A DNA stretch of 64,000 nt from Cognatundibacterium aquatile (GCF_014699135.1 NZ_JACOFT010000003.1:1-64000), one strand, 5' to 3'; positions 49,049 through 58,820 are shown, counted from the first letter of the stretch. Made by a program: numbers and translations. Notes: generated by a model not told the origin, from the sequence alone.

Positions 49049-49097
49049 CTGATTTGTGGATAGTTGCAGGCACGTCGAAACGGCTATGGCGTTGTCC

Positions 49098-49547
49098 TTA
49101 CGCCGATTTTTTTGTTTCCAGCCAAAATGTGACAGGGCCGTCGTTGGTCAGCGACACTTTCATGTCGACACCAAAACGGCCAGTCTCGACTGTGCTGTGT
49201 TTACTTTTTGCTTGCCGGACAAAATAGTCGAACAATTGGCGCGCGACATCAGGCGGTGCAGCAGGAGTGAACGAAGGACGGGTGCCGGCGTTGGTATTGG
49301 CCGCCAGCGTGAATTGCGGTACCAGCAATAAGCCGCCCTGCGTATCTGTAATGCTGAGGTTCATTTTTCCAGCATCATCACTGAATACGCGGTAGGTCAG
49401 CAGCTTATTGAGTAAGGCATCCGCCTCGGTTTCACTGTCGCCGCGTTCTGCGCAGACCAATACCATTAAGCCTGCCGTGATCGCGCCGGTGGTTTCACCA
49501 TCGACGACGACACTGGCATGGCTGACGCGTTGCAATAGTGCGATCAT
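49098..49547 (-). CDS. dtd: D-aminoacyl-tRNA deacylase
   Basis: The 149-residue enzyme removes D-amino acids from wrongly charged tRNAs. It opens [18 protein letters not shown] and shows the two active-site motifs [11 protein letters not shown] and [14 protein letters not shown], with the Gly-cisPro pair early in the protein replaced as usual by the cross-subunit motif. Its ATG overlaps the tyrS stop by four bases (ATGA). Pairing with tyrS is logical, since D-tyrosyl-tRNA is a classic substrate. Confidence 0.96.
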   Translation of the reverse strand: MIALLQRVSHASVVVDGETTGAITAGLMVLVCAERGDSETEADALLNKLLTYRVFSDDAGKMNLSITDTQGGLLLVPQFTLAANTNAGTRPSFTPAAPPDVARQLFDYFVRQAKSKHSTVETGRFGVDMKVSLTNDGPVTFWLETKKSA

Positions 49548-50812
49548 GCTGACAAAGTCACGCGGGCAAATTTTCGTTTGCCGACTTGTAATACAAATGT
49601 CCCAGCTTCGACCTTCAAGCCTTTGTCACTGAGAACGGTGCCGTCAATACGTACGCCGCCTTGCTCAATCATACGCAAAGCTTCAGAGGTCGATGCACAC
49701 AGATTTGCCTGTTTCAATAACTGCGCGATGCCGACTGGCGCACCGCTCAGGCTGACTTCCGGCACGTCGTCCGGTATGCCACCTTTCGAGCGGTTAACGA
49801 AATCGGACAGTGCATCTTCACCAGCTTGTTTATTATGGAAGCGGGCAACGATCTCCTGCGCCAGCGCAACCTTGATATCGCGTGGATTCTGGCCGTCAGC
49901 AACGGCTTTTTTATAGGCCGCAATTTGCTCAATAGAGCAGAACGAAAGCAGGTCGTAATACTTCCACATCATCTCGTCTGAAATACTCATGATCTTGGCG
50001 AACATGTTATTTGCCGGTTCCGTGATGGCGATGTAGTTATTTTTTGATTTCGACATCTTTTCAACGCCGTCCAGACCTTCCAGCAGTGGCATGGTCAGAA
50101 TACATTGTTGCTCTTGTCCGTAATCTTTTTGTAGTTCGCGTCCGACCAGTAAATTGAATTTCTGATCTGTGCCACCGAGTTCGAGGTCAGCATGTAATGC
50201 GACGGAATCATAGCCCTGCATCAGCGGATACAGAAACTCGTGTACCGAAATCGGTGTGCCTGCTTTGAAACGTTTGGTGAAGTCATCACGCTCCATCATA
50301 CGAGCCACAGTATATTTTGATGACAACTGAATCATGCCGCGTGCACCCAGCGGATCACACCATTCTGAGTTGTAACGGATTTCAGTTTTTGCCGGATCTA
50401 ATACCAGGCTCGCTTGCCGGAAGTAAGTTTTGGCGTTTTCCTCGATCTGCTCGCGGGTCAGCGGCGGGCGGGTGATATTGCGTCCGGAAGGATCGCCGAT
50501 CATCGACGTGAAGTCACCAATCAAAAAGATAACCTGATGGCCTAAATCTTGCAGTTGTCGTAATTTATTCAGAACGACAGTATGACCAAGGTGCAAATCT
50601 GGTGCAGTCGGATCCAGCCCCAGTTTGATACGTAAAGGTTTGCCAGTTTGTTCGCTGCGGGCGAGTTTTTGCGCAAATTCGCTTTCGATGAGCAATTCGT
50701 CAACGCCACGTTTGGTGACCGCGAGGGCGTGTTGTACGGCATCGGATAGTGGCAAGGCTTTGGCTGGCGTGATGATGCTGGAACTGGAGGTGGAATTTTG
50801 TGCAGAAGTCAT
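49544..50812 (-). CDS. tyrS: Tyrosyl-tRNA synthetase
   Basis: The 422-residue class I synthetase charges tRNA-Tyr. It shows the HIGH-like motif in [37 protein letters not shown], the amino acid site with [25 protein letters not shown], the KMSKS motif [14 protein letters not shown], and a C-terminal S4-like domain ([21 protein letters not shown]). This is the proteobacterial TyrS subgroup with HLGH. It is divergent from an M23 peptidase gene, a common betaproteobacterial arrangement. No T-box is seen. Confidence 0.97.
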   Translation of the reverse strand: MTSAQNSTSSSSIITPAKALPLSDAVQHALAVTKRGVDELLIESEFAQKLARSEQTGKPLRIKLGLDPTAPDLHLGHTVVLNKLRQLQDLGHQVIFLIGDFTSMIGDPSGRNITRPPLTREQIEENAKTYFRQASLVLDPAKTEIRYNSEWCDPLGARGMIQLSSKYTVARMMERDDFTKRFKAGTPISVHEFLYPLMQGYDSVALHADLELGGTDQKFNLLVGRELQKDYGQEQQCILTMPLLEGLDGVEKMSKSKNNYIAITEPANNMFAKIMSISDEMMWKYYDLLSFCSIEQIAAYKKAVADGQNPRDIKVALAQEIVARFHNKQAGEDALSDFVNRSKGGIPDDVPEVSLSGAPVGIAQLLKQANLCASTSEALRMIEQGGVRIDGTVLSDKGLKVEAGTFVLQVGKRKFARVTLSA

Positions 50813-50934
50813 AGGTATTTAAACGAGATTTTTTGTAACATCGCTGGTCAGGGTTCTCATTCTGAATCAATAATCAGCGTTTTGCCAGATTCTGGGTGTC
50901 GGTTTAATTTTGCTGGGATCAAGTTTTCTTGCTT

Positions 50935-50940
50935 TATAAT
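50935..50940 (+). promoter_or_regulatory. Candidate -10 box for the M23 peptidase gene
   Basis: A perfect TATAAT occurs 110 bases before the peptidase start codon, with TTGCTG 19 bases upstream as a possible -35. Spacing is slightly long. Confidence 0.4.
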
Positions 50941-51050
50941 CCAGCCTTGGTTTGTCGCCGATCATATTCTTCGAGCATGTTTTGCTTAGAATATTATTGC
51001 TGCAGCGACCCCCGAATTTTCGATAAAAACAGTCAATTTTAACTTATTGC

Positions 51051-52421
51051 ATGCGACCATCAGATAAATTACTTCGTGTGGCTACCGGCAGCTCCAGACT
51101 GTTGTTAGGTTCCACCCGCGTTTCCCGTATTGTTTCCGTCACTGCTTTATTCTTTGCTGTCTGTGCTGTAGGTGCGACGGCCGTTGCGCCTCTGGCACCG
51201 GATGCGGCAGATTTGCCGGTTAAAAAAATTACCAAAGAATTGCCTTTACCCAGCCTTGATGAACAAGTCGCTGCATTGGCCAATGCTGACCAGCAGTATG
51301 TGCGCGAAGAGATAGTCCGTCGTGGCGACACGCTCAGTGGCTTATTGTTGCGCCTGGGCGTGGATGACGCCGACGCGAATACTTTCATTAAAACCGATAA
51401 TGTGGCGCGCAGCTTATTACAGTTGCGTACCGATAAGTCCGTTCGCGTCAAAACGAATGAAGACGGCGAGCTGGAATGGTTGCAGACGACAGTCGTGGAC
51501 GGTACAGATAAGCCCGCCCGGAATATCGAAGTCAAACGCGATGCTTCGGGGCATTTCGTGGCAACCGACGCACCTGCTGCATTGGAGCGTCGCGTTGAAA
51601 TGACCTCCGGCAATATCGTTTCCTCGCTGTTTGCAGCGACGGATGAGGCGAACATCGCTGATAATGTGGCCTCTCAGATTGTCAGTATGTTTGAAACGAA
51701 CATTGATTTTCGCAAGCTGCAACGCGGAGATCAGTTTAATGTGGTCTATGAAAGTTTCTGGCAAAACGGCCAACTTGTGAAAACTGGCCGGGTACTCGCA
51801 GGTGAATTCACTAATGCCGGAAAAACTTACCAATCTGTGTGGTTTGATGAAGCCGGTGGTCAGGGTGGTTATTACACTTTCGACGGTAAGTCTCTCAAAA
51901 AGTCTTTCCTCAAATCGCCGTTGGAATTTACCCGTATCTCTTCGGGATTCTCGATGCGCGTACACCCGATTTCAGGTCAGTGGAAAGCGCATAAAGGAGT
52001 CGATTTTGCTGCTGTGACAGGAACGCCGATTCGTGCGACTGCTGATGGTATTGTGGATTCTGTTGGGCCAAGCAATGGTTACGGTAATCTGGTGGTGGTG
52101 AAACATCATTCCAATTACAGTACAGCCTATGCGCACATGAGCCGTTTCGCGGCTGGCATACATAAAGGCAGCCGTGTTAGTCAGGGCGAAGTCATCGGCT
52201 ATGTCGGCTCAACTGGCTGGGCAACTGGCCCTCATCTGCATTATGAGTTCCGTGTGAATAATGAGGCACGCGATCCTATGGGCATCAGTTTGCCAGAGGC
52301 TCCGCCATTGGCAGGAAACGATATGCCGCGTTTCAAAGTAGTTGCTGCTGAAATGCACCACCGCTTCAATTTGCTGCGTCCTGAACGTTTAGCGGAAACG
52401 ATGAAACTGGCATCCCGTTAA
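51051..52421 (+). CDS. M23 family peptidoglycan endopeptidase (MepM-like)
   Basis: The 456-residue protein has one N-terminal membrane anchor (about 28-48), a LysM/OapA-like region with VRRGDTLSGLLLRLGV, a middle domain, and a C-terminal LytM (M23) domain. The zinc ligands are visible: HKGVDFAAVTGTPI (HxxxD) and PHLHYEFRVN (HxH), with YAHMS between. It should cleave peptidoglycan cross-links in the periplasm during growth. Its place between divergent tyrS and anmK ties it to cell-wall turnover. Confidence 0.92.
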   Translation: MRPSDKLLRVATGSSRLLLGSTRVSRIVSVTALFFAVCAVGATAVAPLAPDAADLPVKKITKELPLPSLDEQVAALANADQQYVREEIVRRGDTLSGLLLRLGVDDADANTFIKTDNVARSLLQLRTDKSVRVKTNEDGELEWLQTTVVDGTDKPARNIEVKRDASGHFVATDAPAALERRVEMTSGNIVSSLFAATDEANIADNVASQIVSMFETNIDFRKLQRGDQFNVVYESFWQNGQLVKTGRVLAGEFTNAGKTYQSVWFDEAGGQGGYYTFDGKSLKKSFLKSPLEFTRISSGFSMRVHPISGQWKAHKGVDFAAVTGTPIRATADGIVDSVGPSNGYGNLVVVKHHSNYSTAYAHMSRFAAGIHKGSRVSQGEVIGYVGSTGWATGPHLHYEFRVNNEARDPMGISLPEAPPLAGNDMPRFKVVAAEMHHRFNLLRPERLAETMKLASR

Positions 52422-52438
52422 AGCGATAAGCTCAATAC

Positions 52439-52468
52439 AGGCCGAACATTGCGTTCGGCCTTTTTCAT
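52439..52468 (+). terminator. Terminator between the M23 peptidase and anmK
   Basis: AGGCCGAAC-ATTGC-GTTCGGCCT is a nine-base-pair perfect stem followed by TTTTCATTTT. Confidence 0.9.
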
Positions 52469-52483
52469 TTTAGTGATGTTCAT

Positions 52484-53605
52484 ATGCAGAATACTTCTTT
52501 GTATATTGGTTTAATGTCTGGCACCAGCCTTGATGGTGTGGATGGAGTGCTCGTGCGCTTACCTGAAATACCGGGAACGCCTGTGGAGTTGCTTGCCAGT
52601 GCTTACCTTCCGTTTTCAACAGAGATACGACAGCAGGCAATGATGTTGCAGAGTACTTGCAATGATGAACTGCATCAGGAAGCCTTGCTGGCCAACGCGC
52701 TGGCGCGAGCCTATGCTGAGTGCATTCATCTTTTGTCTGAGCAATATCCTCTTCAGGATGTCCGGGCAATCGGTGTACATGGACAAACGATACGGCACCG
52801 GCCCGAGCTGGGTTATACCCGTCAAACGAACAACCCCTCTTTACTGGCCGAATTAACCGGCATTGATGTGATTGCTGATTTCCGCAGTCGCGATATCGCT
52901 GCAGGTGGACAAGGCGCACCGTTGGTGCCGGCATTTCATCACGCCGTATTTGCGGCCGACAATGAATGCAGAGTCGTCGCCAATATCGGCGGCATCAGTA
53001 ATATCAGTATTCTTGGCGCGGATGGCAGCACGACTGGTTTTGATACCGGGCCAGGCAATGTGCTGATGGATTACTGGATACATCAGCATCAGGCAAAAAA
53101 CTATGATGCCGACGGTGCCTGGGCATCGCAAGGCGAAGTGAATTCAGCATTGCTTCAGAAACTCATGGCTGAGCCTTATTTACATCTGACTCCGCCCAAA
53201 AGCACCGGACGTGATCTGTTTCATCCCGCATGGTTGCAGCAGCAATTACAGGGATTTGATACCGTACCCGCTGCCGACGTACAGGCGACATTGTGCGCTT
53301 ACACCGCGATGAGTCTGGCGCAGGCGATTTGTACTTACGGCGGACAGCAGGCAAAGGCCGTTTATGTGTGCGGCGGCGGTGCGTTTAACCGTCGTCTGAT
53401 GCTGATGTTGCAGACTTTTTTGTTTGAGGCCGGATCGTCTGCGCTGGTGTGCAGCACGGATGCGCTCGGTGTCGCACCGGAGCAAGTAGAAGCGATGGCT
53501 TTTGCCTGGCTGGCGCAACAATTCTGTCTGCGCCGTCCGGGTAATCTGCCGGTAGTCACTGGCGCCAAAGGCCCGCGTATTCTTGGTGCGCTGTATCCAG
53601 CATAA
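52484..53605 (+). CDS. anmK: Anhydro-N-acetylmuramic acid kinase
   Basis: The 373-residue kinase phosphorylates 1,6-anhydro-MurNAc in peptidoglycan recycling. It shows YIGLMSGTSLDGVDGVL at the N-terminus, AIGVHGQTIRHRPE, DFRSRDIAAGGQGAPLVPAFH, NIGGISNISIL, FDTGPGNVLMDYWI, and VYVCGGGAFNRRLM. It follows the M23 peptidase but is separated from it by a terminator, so it likely has its own promoter. The ribosome binding site is weak. Confidence 0.96.
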   Translation: MQNTSLYIGLMSGTSLDGVDGVLVRLPEIPGTPVELLASAYLPFSTEIRQQAMMLQSTCNDELHQEALLANALARAYAECIHLLSEQYPLQDVRAIGVHGQTIRHRPELGYTRQTNNPSLLAELTGIDVIADFRSRDIAAGGQGAPLVPAFHHAVFAADNECRVVANIGGISNISILGADGSTTGFDTGPGNVLMDYWIHQHQAKNYDADGAWASQGEVNSALLQKLMAEPYLHLTPPKSTGRDLFHPAWLQQQLQGFDTVPAADVQATLCAYTAMSLAQAICTYGGQQAKAVYVCGGGAFNRRLMLMLQTFLFEAGSSALVCSTDALGVAPEQVEAMAFAWLAQQFCLRRPGNLPVVTGAKGPRILGALYPA

Positions 53606-53661
53606 ATTGCGTACACTCTGACCCCTATTTGATTTTTTCTCGCTATGAAAAGAGACATCGC

Positions 53662-54312
53662 ATGATTCAACTGATCTACGTCGCTGACCCTATGTGTTCA
53701 TGGTGCTATGGGTTTGGCCCGGAGCTGCAAGCCTTGCTGGAACTGATGCCGGAGGCGAATCTGGATATCGTCGTCGCTGGCTTGCGCGCCTATAACCAGG
53801 AGATCATGGGTGAGGAACAACGACAAACCATACGCGGTCACTGGACGCATGTCGCCGACGCTACCGGCCTGCCGTTTGCCGAAACAGGGATGACGCAAGA
53901 GGGATTTAAATACGATACTGAGCCCGCATGCCGTGCAGTTGTGGCGACCAAAATGCTGGCGGATCACCTTGCACCAGAACAGCTGTTATCGGTCTTTCGC
54001 GCTATTCAACATGCGTTTTATGCCGAAGGTAAAGACGTAACCGATTTACATATTCTTTCGGATGTTGCGGTCAATGCCTTGAATGAGATGGACGGCGCAG
54101 AGAGCTTTGATGCGTCCAGTTTTTATGAAACACTCGTGTCGCCGATGTGTATGGCGGATACACGGCAGGAATTTGAGCAATGCCAGCGCTGGGGAATACG
54201 CGGCTTCCCCGCACTGTTATTGGTTCACGACAATGCCTTGCACATGATTGCATCCGGCTTCACGAAAACAGCGGAATTAGTTTCCGCGATTCAGGAAATA
54301 CAAAAAATATGA
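53662..54312 (+). CDS. DsbA-family thioredoxin-fold protein (CSWC)
   Basis: The 216-residue protein has a DsbA-like thioredoxin fold without a signal peptide, so it is probably cytoplasmic. The redox motif is DPMCSWCYGFGPE (Cys12-Ser-Trp-Cys15), the helical insert runs through the middle, and the cis-proline loop is WGIRGFPALLLV near residue 180. It resembles FrnE/2-hydroxychromene isomerase relatives. I chose the ATG at 53662 after AAGAGA. Its stop overlaps the aldo/keto reductase start by four bases (ATGA), so the two are translationally coupled. Confidence 0.88.
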   Translation: MIQLIYVADPMCSWCYGFGPELQALLELMPEANLDIVVAGLRAYNQEIMGEEQRQTIRGHWTHVADATGLPFAETGMTQEGFKYDTEPACRAVVATKMLADHLAPEQLLSVFRAIQHAFYAEGKDVTDLHILSDVAVNALNEMDGAESFDASSFYETLVSPMCMADTRQEFEQCQRWGIRGFPALLLVHDNALHMIASGFTKTAELVSAIQEIQKI

Positions 54313-55229
54313 ATACCTCATTGATTTCCCCACGTATTCAGATTGCCCCCGGTGGTCCGGAATTTTCCCGTATCGTTCTTGGTCTGTGGCGACTGGCGAG
54401 TTGGCAAAAAACACCGCAAGAACGGGTCAGCTTTTTGCAAGAGGCGCTGGAACTCGGTATTACAACCATAGATCAGGCGGATATTTACGGCGATTACCAG
54501 AGTGAACGTCTGCTCGGTGAGGCGTTGCATATAGCGCCTGAATTAAAAAAAGAATTTCAGTTCGTGAGTAAGTGCGGTATCAAACTGGTGTCGCAGCATC
54601 GCTCTGAACATCATCTTCAGCACTACGATACCAGTCGCCAGCACATCATTGCTTCTGCCGAAAATTCTTTGCGGGCAATGCAGATTGATCGTCTGGATCT
54701 GCTGTTGATTCATCGTCCCGATCCCTTGATGGATGCCGATGAAATGGCTCAGGCATTTCATCATTTGCAGCAAAGTGGCAAGGTCGCACATTTCGGCGTG
54801 TCGAATTTTACGCCGTCGCAATTTGATTTACTGGCATCACGTTTTCCATTGGTCACAAATCAGGTCGAACTCTCGCTGTTGCATCTGCCGCCTTTGCATG
54901 ACGGCACACTGGATTTGTGCCAACGATTGCGCATTGCGCCGATGATCTGGTCGGCATTGGGTGGTGGTGCTTTATTATCGGATGCCACAGCGAATGCCGA
55001 TGTGCAGCGTGTCCGCGTTGCTTTGGGTCAGGTGGCCGCAGAACTTCAGGTGCCTCTGGCAACGGTTGCGATTGCCTGGGTATTACAACATCCTTCTAAG
55101 CCAATGGTGCTGACTGGATCTGGGCGTATGTCGGCATTGCGTGAAGCTGTTTTAGCATGTAGCCAGACATTGAGCCGTGAGCAATGGTTTTCTCTCTGGT
55201 GTGCCGCAGCCGGAAAAGGAGTTGACTGA
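54309..55229 (+). CDS. Aldo/keto reductase (YdhF-like)
   Basis: The 306-residue TIM-barrel oxidoreductase uses NADPH. It shows LGLWRLASWQ, the Asp/Tyr active-site region TTIDQADIYGDYQSERLLGEAL, the lysine in FVSKCGIKLV, the histidine in LLLIHRPDPLMDADEMA, GVSNFTPSQFDLL, and the C-terminal cofactor site MVLTGSGRMSALREAV. This resembles YdhF-type oxidoreductases. The start at 54309 overlaps the DsbA-like gene; a longer frame from 54180 has no family similarity. Substrate unknown. Confidence 0.92.
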   Translation: MNTSLISPRIQIAPGGPEFSRIVLGLWRLASWQKTPQERVSFLQEALELGITTIDQADIYGDYQSERLLGEALHIAPELKKEFQFVSKCGIKLVSQHRSEHHLQHYDTSRQHIIASAENSLRAMQIDRLDLLLIHRPDPLMDADEMAQAFHHLQQSGKVAHFGVSNFTPSQFDLLASRFPLVTNQVELSLLHLPPLHDGTLDLCQRLRIAPMIWSALGGGALLSDATANADVQRVRVALGQVAAELQVPLATVAIAWVLQHPSKPMVLTGSGRMSALREAVLACSQTLSREQWFSLWCAAAGKGVD

Positions 55230-55339
55230 TCTTGGCCAACGCCCTGTCTGCAAGGGATGCAGCCTTGATAAAGATTTTATTTCCGACTGTGCCGGATCCA
55301 ATTGATAGCGTGGCAGCGCCAAGCCGGCGCCGCCCGCAT

Positions 55340-56224
55340 TTAATCCTTAAAGACAGACTGCATCCATTCGATGAACAATGCTACTTCCGGTCTCAGGCTT
55401 GGCTGTGCTTCGTGTACCAGATGGTAGGCGTGCGGCGGCGTTGCCAGTTGTGTGTCAAACAGGCGAATGACTTCTCCGTTGTCTATCATTTCCTGCGCAA
55501 AGTGCTGGCGTGTTAAACCAACACCATGACCATGTTTAATCGCCTCAAGTAATAAGCCCAGATCATCTACGCGTAATCCATGCGTTGGTTCTGCCCAGTC
55601 CAAACCGGCGACTTCAAACCAGGGTTGCCATGGCTCCAGCGCTGAGCGTAGCAAACAGGCATGGCGTAAATCGGCTGGTGTATTTATCTTTGGAATCGTC
55701 TTCAGATAAGCCGGGCTGGCAACCGCAAAGCTTGGTTCGATGAACAGTTTTTTAGTGACGAGATTAGGATATTCTCCCGCGCCGAATCTGACCTCGACAT
55801 CACTTTCTGAGAGGCTGAGATCGTATAAGGGAACAAACAGATAGACTTCCACTTCGATGTCAGGATGTTTGCTGGTGAATTCTGCCAGACGTGGCATGAA
55901 CATGTAGCGGGCAAACGTTGGCGGCACTGTAACTTTGACGCGCATCTGATTTTGCGTTGCTTTGTTGGGCAACGGAAAATCAGACAAAGTGCGCAACACA
56001 TTCCGCACCACGTCAAGATAGCGACGACCGAATTCAGTCAGTGTGACGCTGCGGCCTTCTCTGACAAACACACGTTCGCACAAATGTTCTTCGAGTAAAC
56101 GTATGCGGTGGGAAAGCGCGGAAGGGGTGATGCACAGCTCTTCTGCTGCAACGGCAAATGATCCAAAGCGGGCGGCCGCTTCAAAAGCGGAAAGAGCGTG
56201 AACCGGAGGTAATCTTGTAGCCAT
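55340..56224 (-). CDS. LysR-family regulator (GcvA-like)
   Basis: The 294-residue protein has a helix-turn-helix at residues 8-65 (LPPVHALSAFEAAARFGSFAVAAEELCITPSALSHRIRLLEEHL) and a LysR effector domain with VEVRFGAGEYPNL and AWPW-like LEPWQPWFEVAGLDW, both typical of the GcvA group. No glycine-cleavage or beta-lactamase gene is nearby; it converges on the aldo/keto reductase gene and is divergent from the adenosyltransferase. Target unknown. Confidence 0.9.
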   Translation of the reverse strand: MATRLPPVHALSAFEAAARFGSFAVAAEELCITPSALSHRIRLLEEHLCERVFVREGRSVTLTEFGRRYLDVVRNVLRTLSDFPLPNKATQNQMRVKVTVPPTFARYMFMPRLAEFTSKHPDIEVEVYLFVPLYDLSLSESDVEVRFGAGEYPNLVTKKLFIEPSFAVASPAYLKTIPKINTPADLRHACLLRSALEPWQPWFEVAGLDWAEPTHGLRVDDLGLLLEAIKHGHGVGLTRQHFAQEMIDNGEVIRLFDTQLATPPHAYHLVHEAQPSLRPEVALFIEWMQSVFKD

Positions 56225-56432
56225 TCTGTATCCTGATTATTCTTCATCCCATGCGCTCAGTGGCGCACATGCATGCAGTGTGTCTCGTTTATTGGCATAG
56301 CGAAGGCGGCGCGAATAGCCGCTTAATCCACCATTATGACGCGCATTTCTGACAGCAGCCTTATAAGCCTCTCAGTATTGCAGTTATTAAGTACACCCGG
56401 ATCTGGTCTACGATAACGCTGGTTTTTTATTT

Positions 56433-56451
56433 TATGCTGGTAAGCAGCATA
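56433..56451 (+). repeat. Hairpin in the adenosyltransferase leader
   Basis: TATGCTG-GTAAG-CAGCATA is a seven-base-pair perfect stem that ends six bases before the ribosome binding site of the small leader ORF. Confidence 0.55.
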
Positions 56452-56467
56452 TTCGATGGAGTCTATT

Positions 56468-56536
56468 ATGATGCGTTCCCGACGTTTTTGGCTTATGCTC
56501 TGCGACTTCTGTCCGAATTATATGAGCTATGGGTAA
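56468..56536 (+). CDS. Possible 22-codon leader ORF overlapping the adenosyltransferase start
   Basis: An ATG at 56468 follows GGAG by six bases and opens a 22-codon frame beginning MMRSRRFWLMLCDF and ending MSYG. Its TAA lies inside the first codons of the next gene (ATGGGTAA), an eight-base overlap. It has a better ribosome binding site than the gene it overlaps. It could be a coupling leader peptide or chance; no known family is recognised. Confidence 0.35.
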   Translation: MMRSRRFWLMLCDFCPNYMSYG

Positions 56537-57080
56537 CCGACTTTCAAAAATTGCGACACGTACCGGCGATGCTGGTACCACTGGTCTGGGTGACGGCAGT
56601 CGTGTCGATAAAGACGCGTTGCGGGTGCACGCGATGGGTGACGTGGATGAACTGAATTCACATATCGGCGTCTTGTTGTGTGAAAACTTATCGCCGCAGT
56701 TGCGGCATGAGCTGATCTCTATTCAGCATGATTTATTTGATATGGGCGGCGAGTTGTGCATCCCCGGCTATAGCCTGATTACTGAAACACAGGTCGCACG
56801 TCTGGATGCTTTGCTGGAAAAATATAACGCCGATTTGCCGCCGTTGCGGGATTTTATTCTGCCCGGGGGAAACCGGCCTGCAGCGCTGGCACATGTGTGC
56901 CGCACCGTTTGCCGGCGCGCTGAACGGGCGATTGTGAGTGTCGGGAAAAATGAAGCCATCAATGATCATCCGCGTCAGTATATGAATCGTCTGTCTGATT
57001 TGCTGTTCGTTTTGTCGCGGGTTTTGAATCGGGTTGATGGCGGCAGCGATGTTCTGTGGGAAAAAGAACGCGAGCGCTGA
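56529..57080 (+). CDS. Cob(I)yrinic acid a,c-diamide adenosyltransferase (PduO type)
   Basis: The 183-residue enzyme transfers adenosyl from ATP to cobalamin. It has the N-terminal ATP loop TRTGDAGTTGLGDGSRVDKD, the VDELNSHIGVL helix, LFDMGGELCIPG, FILPGGNRPAALAHVCRTVCRRAERAIV, and YMNRLSDLLFVLSRVLN, all hallmarks of PduO/ATR enzymes. There are no cobalamin synthesis genes nearby and no B12 box upstream, so salvage or B12-cofactor charging is likely. A small leader ORF overlaps its start. Confidence 0.94.
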   Translation: MGNRLSKIATRTGDAGTTGLGDGSRVDKDALRVHAMGDVDELNSHIGVLLCENLSPQLRHELISIQHDLFDMGGELCIPGYSLITETQVARLDALLEKYNADLPPLRDFILPGGNRPAALAHVCRTVCRRAERAIVSVGKNEAINDHPRQYMNRLSDLLFVLSRVLNRVDGGSDVLWEKERER

Positions 57081-57106
57081 TTGCTGCTGCACCGTGATGC
57101 TCAGTG

Positions 57107-57622
57107 TTATTTTTTTTGTTGTTGATGGCGCTCTAGCAGCCGTGACAATGCCGCAAGCAGATCCGTGTTCTGGGATGTGTTTTCCAGATTCTGTTCCAGG
57201 GTGCTGAATGCCTGCAGTGCTTTGCCTGAGAGTGCCAGTTGTTTTACAGGAGGGGCTTTTTCTACCACCCGTCTGACTTGTACTTTGATGCGGACTGCGT
57301 TAATCTGCCAGCCCCGCTCTTGCAAGCTGCTCAGCAATTTCGGGCATTGTTGTTTCAGTTTGGTTGCTAATGCCGCATTCGGCGCAGACAACGTCAGCAG
57401 ACCGTCTGCCAGTTGCATGACTTCACAGGTATCAAATATCGGCGGCAAAATCGCGCCGCAATCTTTTTGCAGCGACAAATGACGTTGTATCGTAGGTAGC
57501 AGCGGCGAAATTTTATCGTTGCTACGCAAAAAATCGCCAGCGCCAGTGGCACCCATAACCGGGCGTCCGCGCTTGATATTGATTCGGTACGGAGGTCGCG
57601 ATGGTGTGAATGGTGTTGACAT
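57107..57622 (-). CDS. dciA: DciA-like DUF721 protein (replicative helicase loader candidate)
   Basis: The 171-residue protein matches DUF721, the family of DciA, which helps load the DnaB helicase in bacteria lacking DnaC. The core is LLTLSAPNAALATKLKQQCPKLLSSLQERGWQINAVRIKVQVRR (about 75-120), a KH-like fold; the flanks are basic and low in structure. In Pseudomonas the same family sits next to secA and argJ, as here. I use the ATG at 57622; a GTG three codons upstream is possible. It is divergent from the M23 peptidase gene. Confidence 0.8.
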   Translation of the reverse strand: MSTPFTPSRPPYRINIKRGRPVMGATGAGDFLRSNDKISPLLPTIQRHLSLQKDCGAILPPIFDTCEVMQLADGLLTLSAPNAALATKLKQQCPKLLSSLQERGWQINAVRIKVQVRRVVEKAPPVKQLALSGKALQAFSTLEQNLENTSQNTDLLAALSRLLERHQQQKK

Positions 57623-57692
57623 GGGCAGCACATTACCACAAACCGGGCGGCGTTACAGCCGCATTCCACACAGTTTTTAAGGGGTAGTATTG

Positions 57693-58649
57693 ATGCAAAT
57701 TATATTAATGCACTCCCGCTTTACCCAAGCGAAATCGGTGACTTTGTCGTCACATCATGTCGTGCTGGCGATACTGGGTTTTATGCTCATCACGATTATT
57801 TGCGGTGCGCTGATGGCGGCACTCACATTCCGGTTGGCGAGTGCCGATTTACCTTTCTTGCGAAATATCCTGCCGGCCAGCGCCGCTCTGCCAAACGATC
57901 CGAATGCAAAAGACCGCTATGTCAAAGAAAACCTGGCGGCAATGGCGGTCAAGCTGGGCGAAATGCAGGCGCAATTGATACGGCTCGATGCCTTGGGCGA
58001 GCGTGTGCAAGGATTGGCGGGCGTCAAGCCTGAGGAGTTTAATTTCAAGGAGCTGCCAGCGCGCGGCGGTCCGGAAATTTCCAGCGCACCTTCGCATGAA
58101 CTGAATATGGAAGAGTTTCAGGCAGCGCTGGACGTGTTAGAAAAGGATGTTGAACATCGCTCCGATTATATGAATGTCGTCGAAACGAAGCTGATGGGTT
58201 TCAAGATACAGTCAAAAATGCTGCCGACGATACAGCCTGTGAATGTTGCGTATAACGCCTCCGGATTTGGCTGGCGCCTTGATCCGTTTACCGGGCGCAG
58301 CGCATTCCATGAAGGGATCGATTTTTCAGCGCCGACCGGAACGCCGATTCAGGCTGCCGCTGGGGGCGTGGTGATTGCCGCTGAGTATCATCCGCAATTT
58401 GGCAATATGCTGGAAATTGATCACGGCGGTGAGCTGATTACCCGTTATGCCCATACCTCCAAAATTTATGTGAAGCTCGGCGATATCGTCAAGCGCGGGC
58501 AGCATATTGCCGATATAGGCTCGACTGGTCGCTCAACCGGCGCCCATCTGCATTTCGAGGTGCGGGTCAAGGACGTACCGCAAAATCCGCATAAATTCCT
58601 GTCCGCCGGAGCCAATCAGGCCAGTCTTTCCGCTTTGAATCAAAAATAG
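57693..58649 (+). CDS. M23 family metallopeptidase, membrane-anchored
   Basis: The 318-residue protein has one membrane helix (about 22-48, VVLAILGFMLITIICGALMAAL), a coiled-coil region (LAAMAVKLGEMQAQLIRLDALGERV) and a C-terminal LytM domain. Zinc ligands are in FHEGIDFSAPTGTPI (HxxxD) and AHLHFEVRV (HxH), with RYAHTSKIYV between. AAGGGG precedes the ATG at 57693. It probably trims peptidoglycan in the periplasm. Its place just upstream of secA is a conserved betaproteobacterial order and takes the place that secM holds in enterobacteria, though it is unrelated. Confidence 0.93.
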   Translation: MQIILMHSRFTQAKSVTLSSHHVVLAILGFMLITIICGALMAALTFRLASADLPFLRNILPASAALPNDPNAKDRYVKENLAAMAVKLGEMQAQLIRLDALGERVQGLAGVKPEEFNFKELPARGGPEISSAPSHELNMEEFQAALDVLEKDVEHRSDYMNVVETKLMGFKIQSKMLPTIQPVNVAYNASGFGWRLDPFTGRSAFHEGIDFSAPTGTPIQAAAGGVVIAAEYHPQFGNMLEIDHGGELITRYAHTSKIYVKLGDIVKRGQHIADIGSTGRSTGAHLHFEVRVKDVPQNPHKFLSAGANQASLSALNQK

Positions 58650-58820
58650 GCTTGAGTTTGTCCAAATAGCCACCAACTCGTACCAATGCGTCAAGGTTTA
58701 GGCAGTGATTTGCTGGTCAAGCCGTTCCCGCGTGGTAAAATCGTGAGTTATCCCATATTGTTGCTGTGCAAGCAAGTTTTTGCTGCGGCTTTTTTCAGAA
58801 TTTAACTTTTCGTTCATAGC

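Noticed and set aside
56225-56528. Cobalamin riboswitch before the adenosyltransferase
   Set aside because: No B12 box or related conserved core is present in the gap.
58650-58820. Possible SecM-like arrest peptide in the secA leader
   Set aside because: No frame with a signal peptide and a proline-ended arrest motif exists there; the upstream gene is an M23 peptidase.
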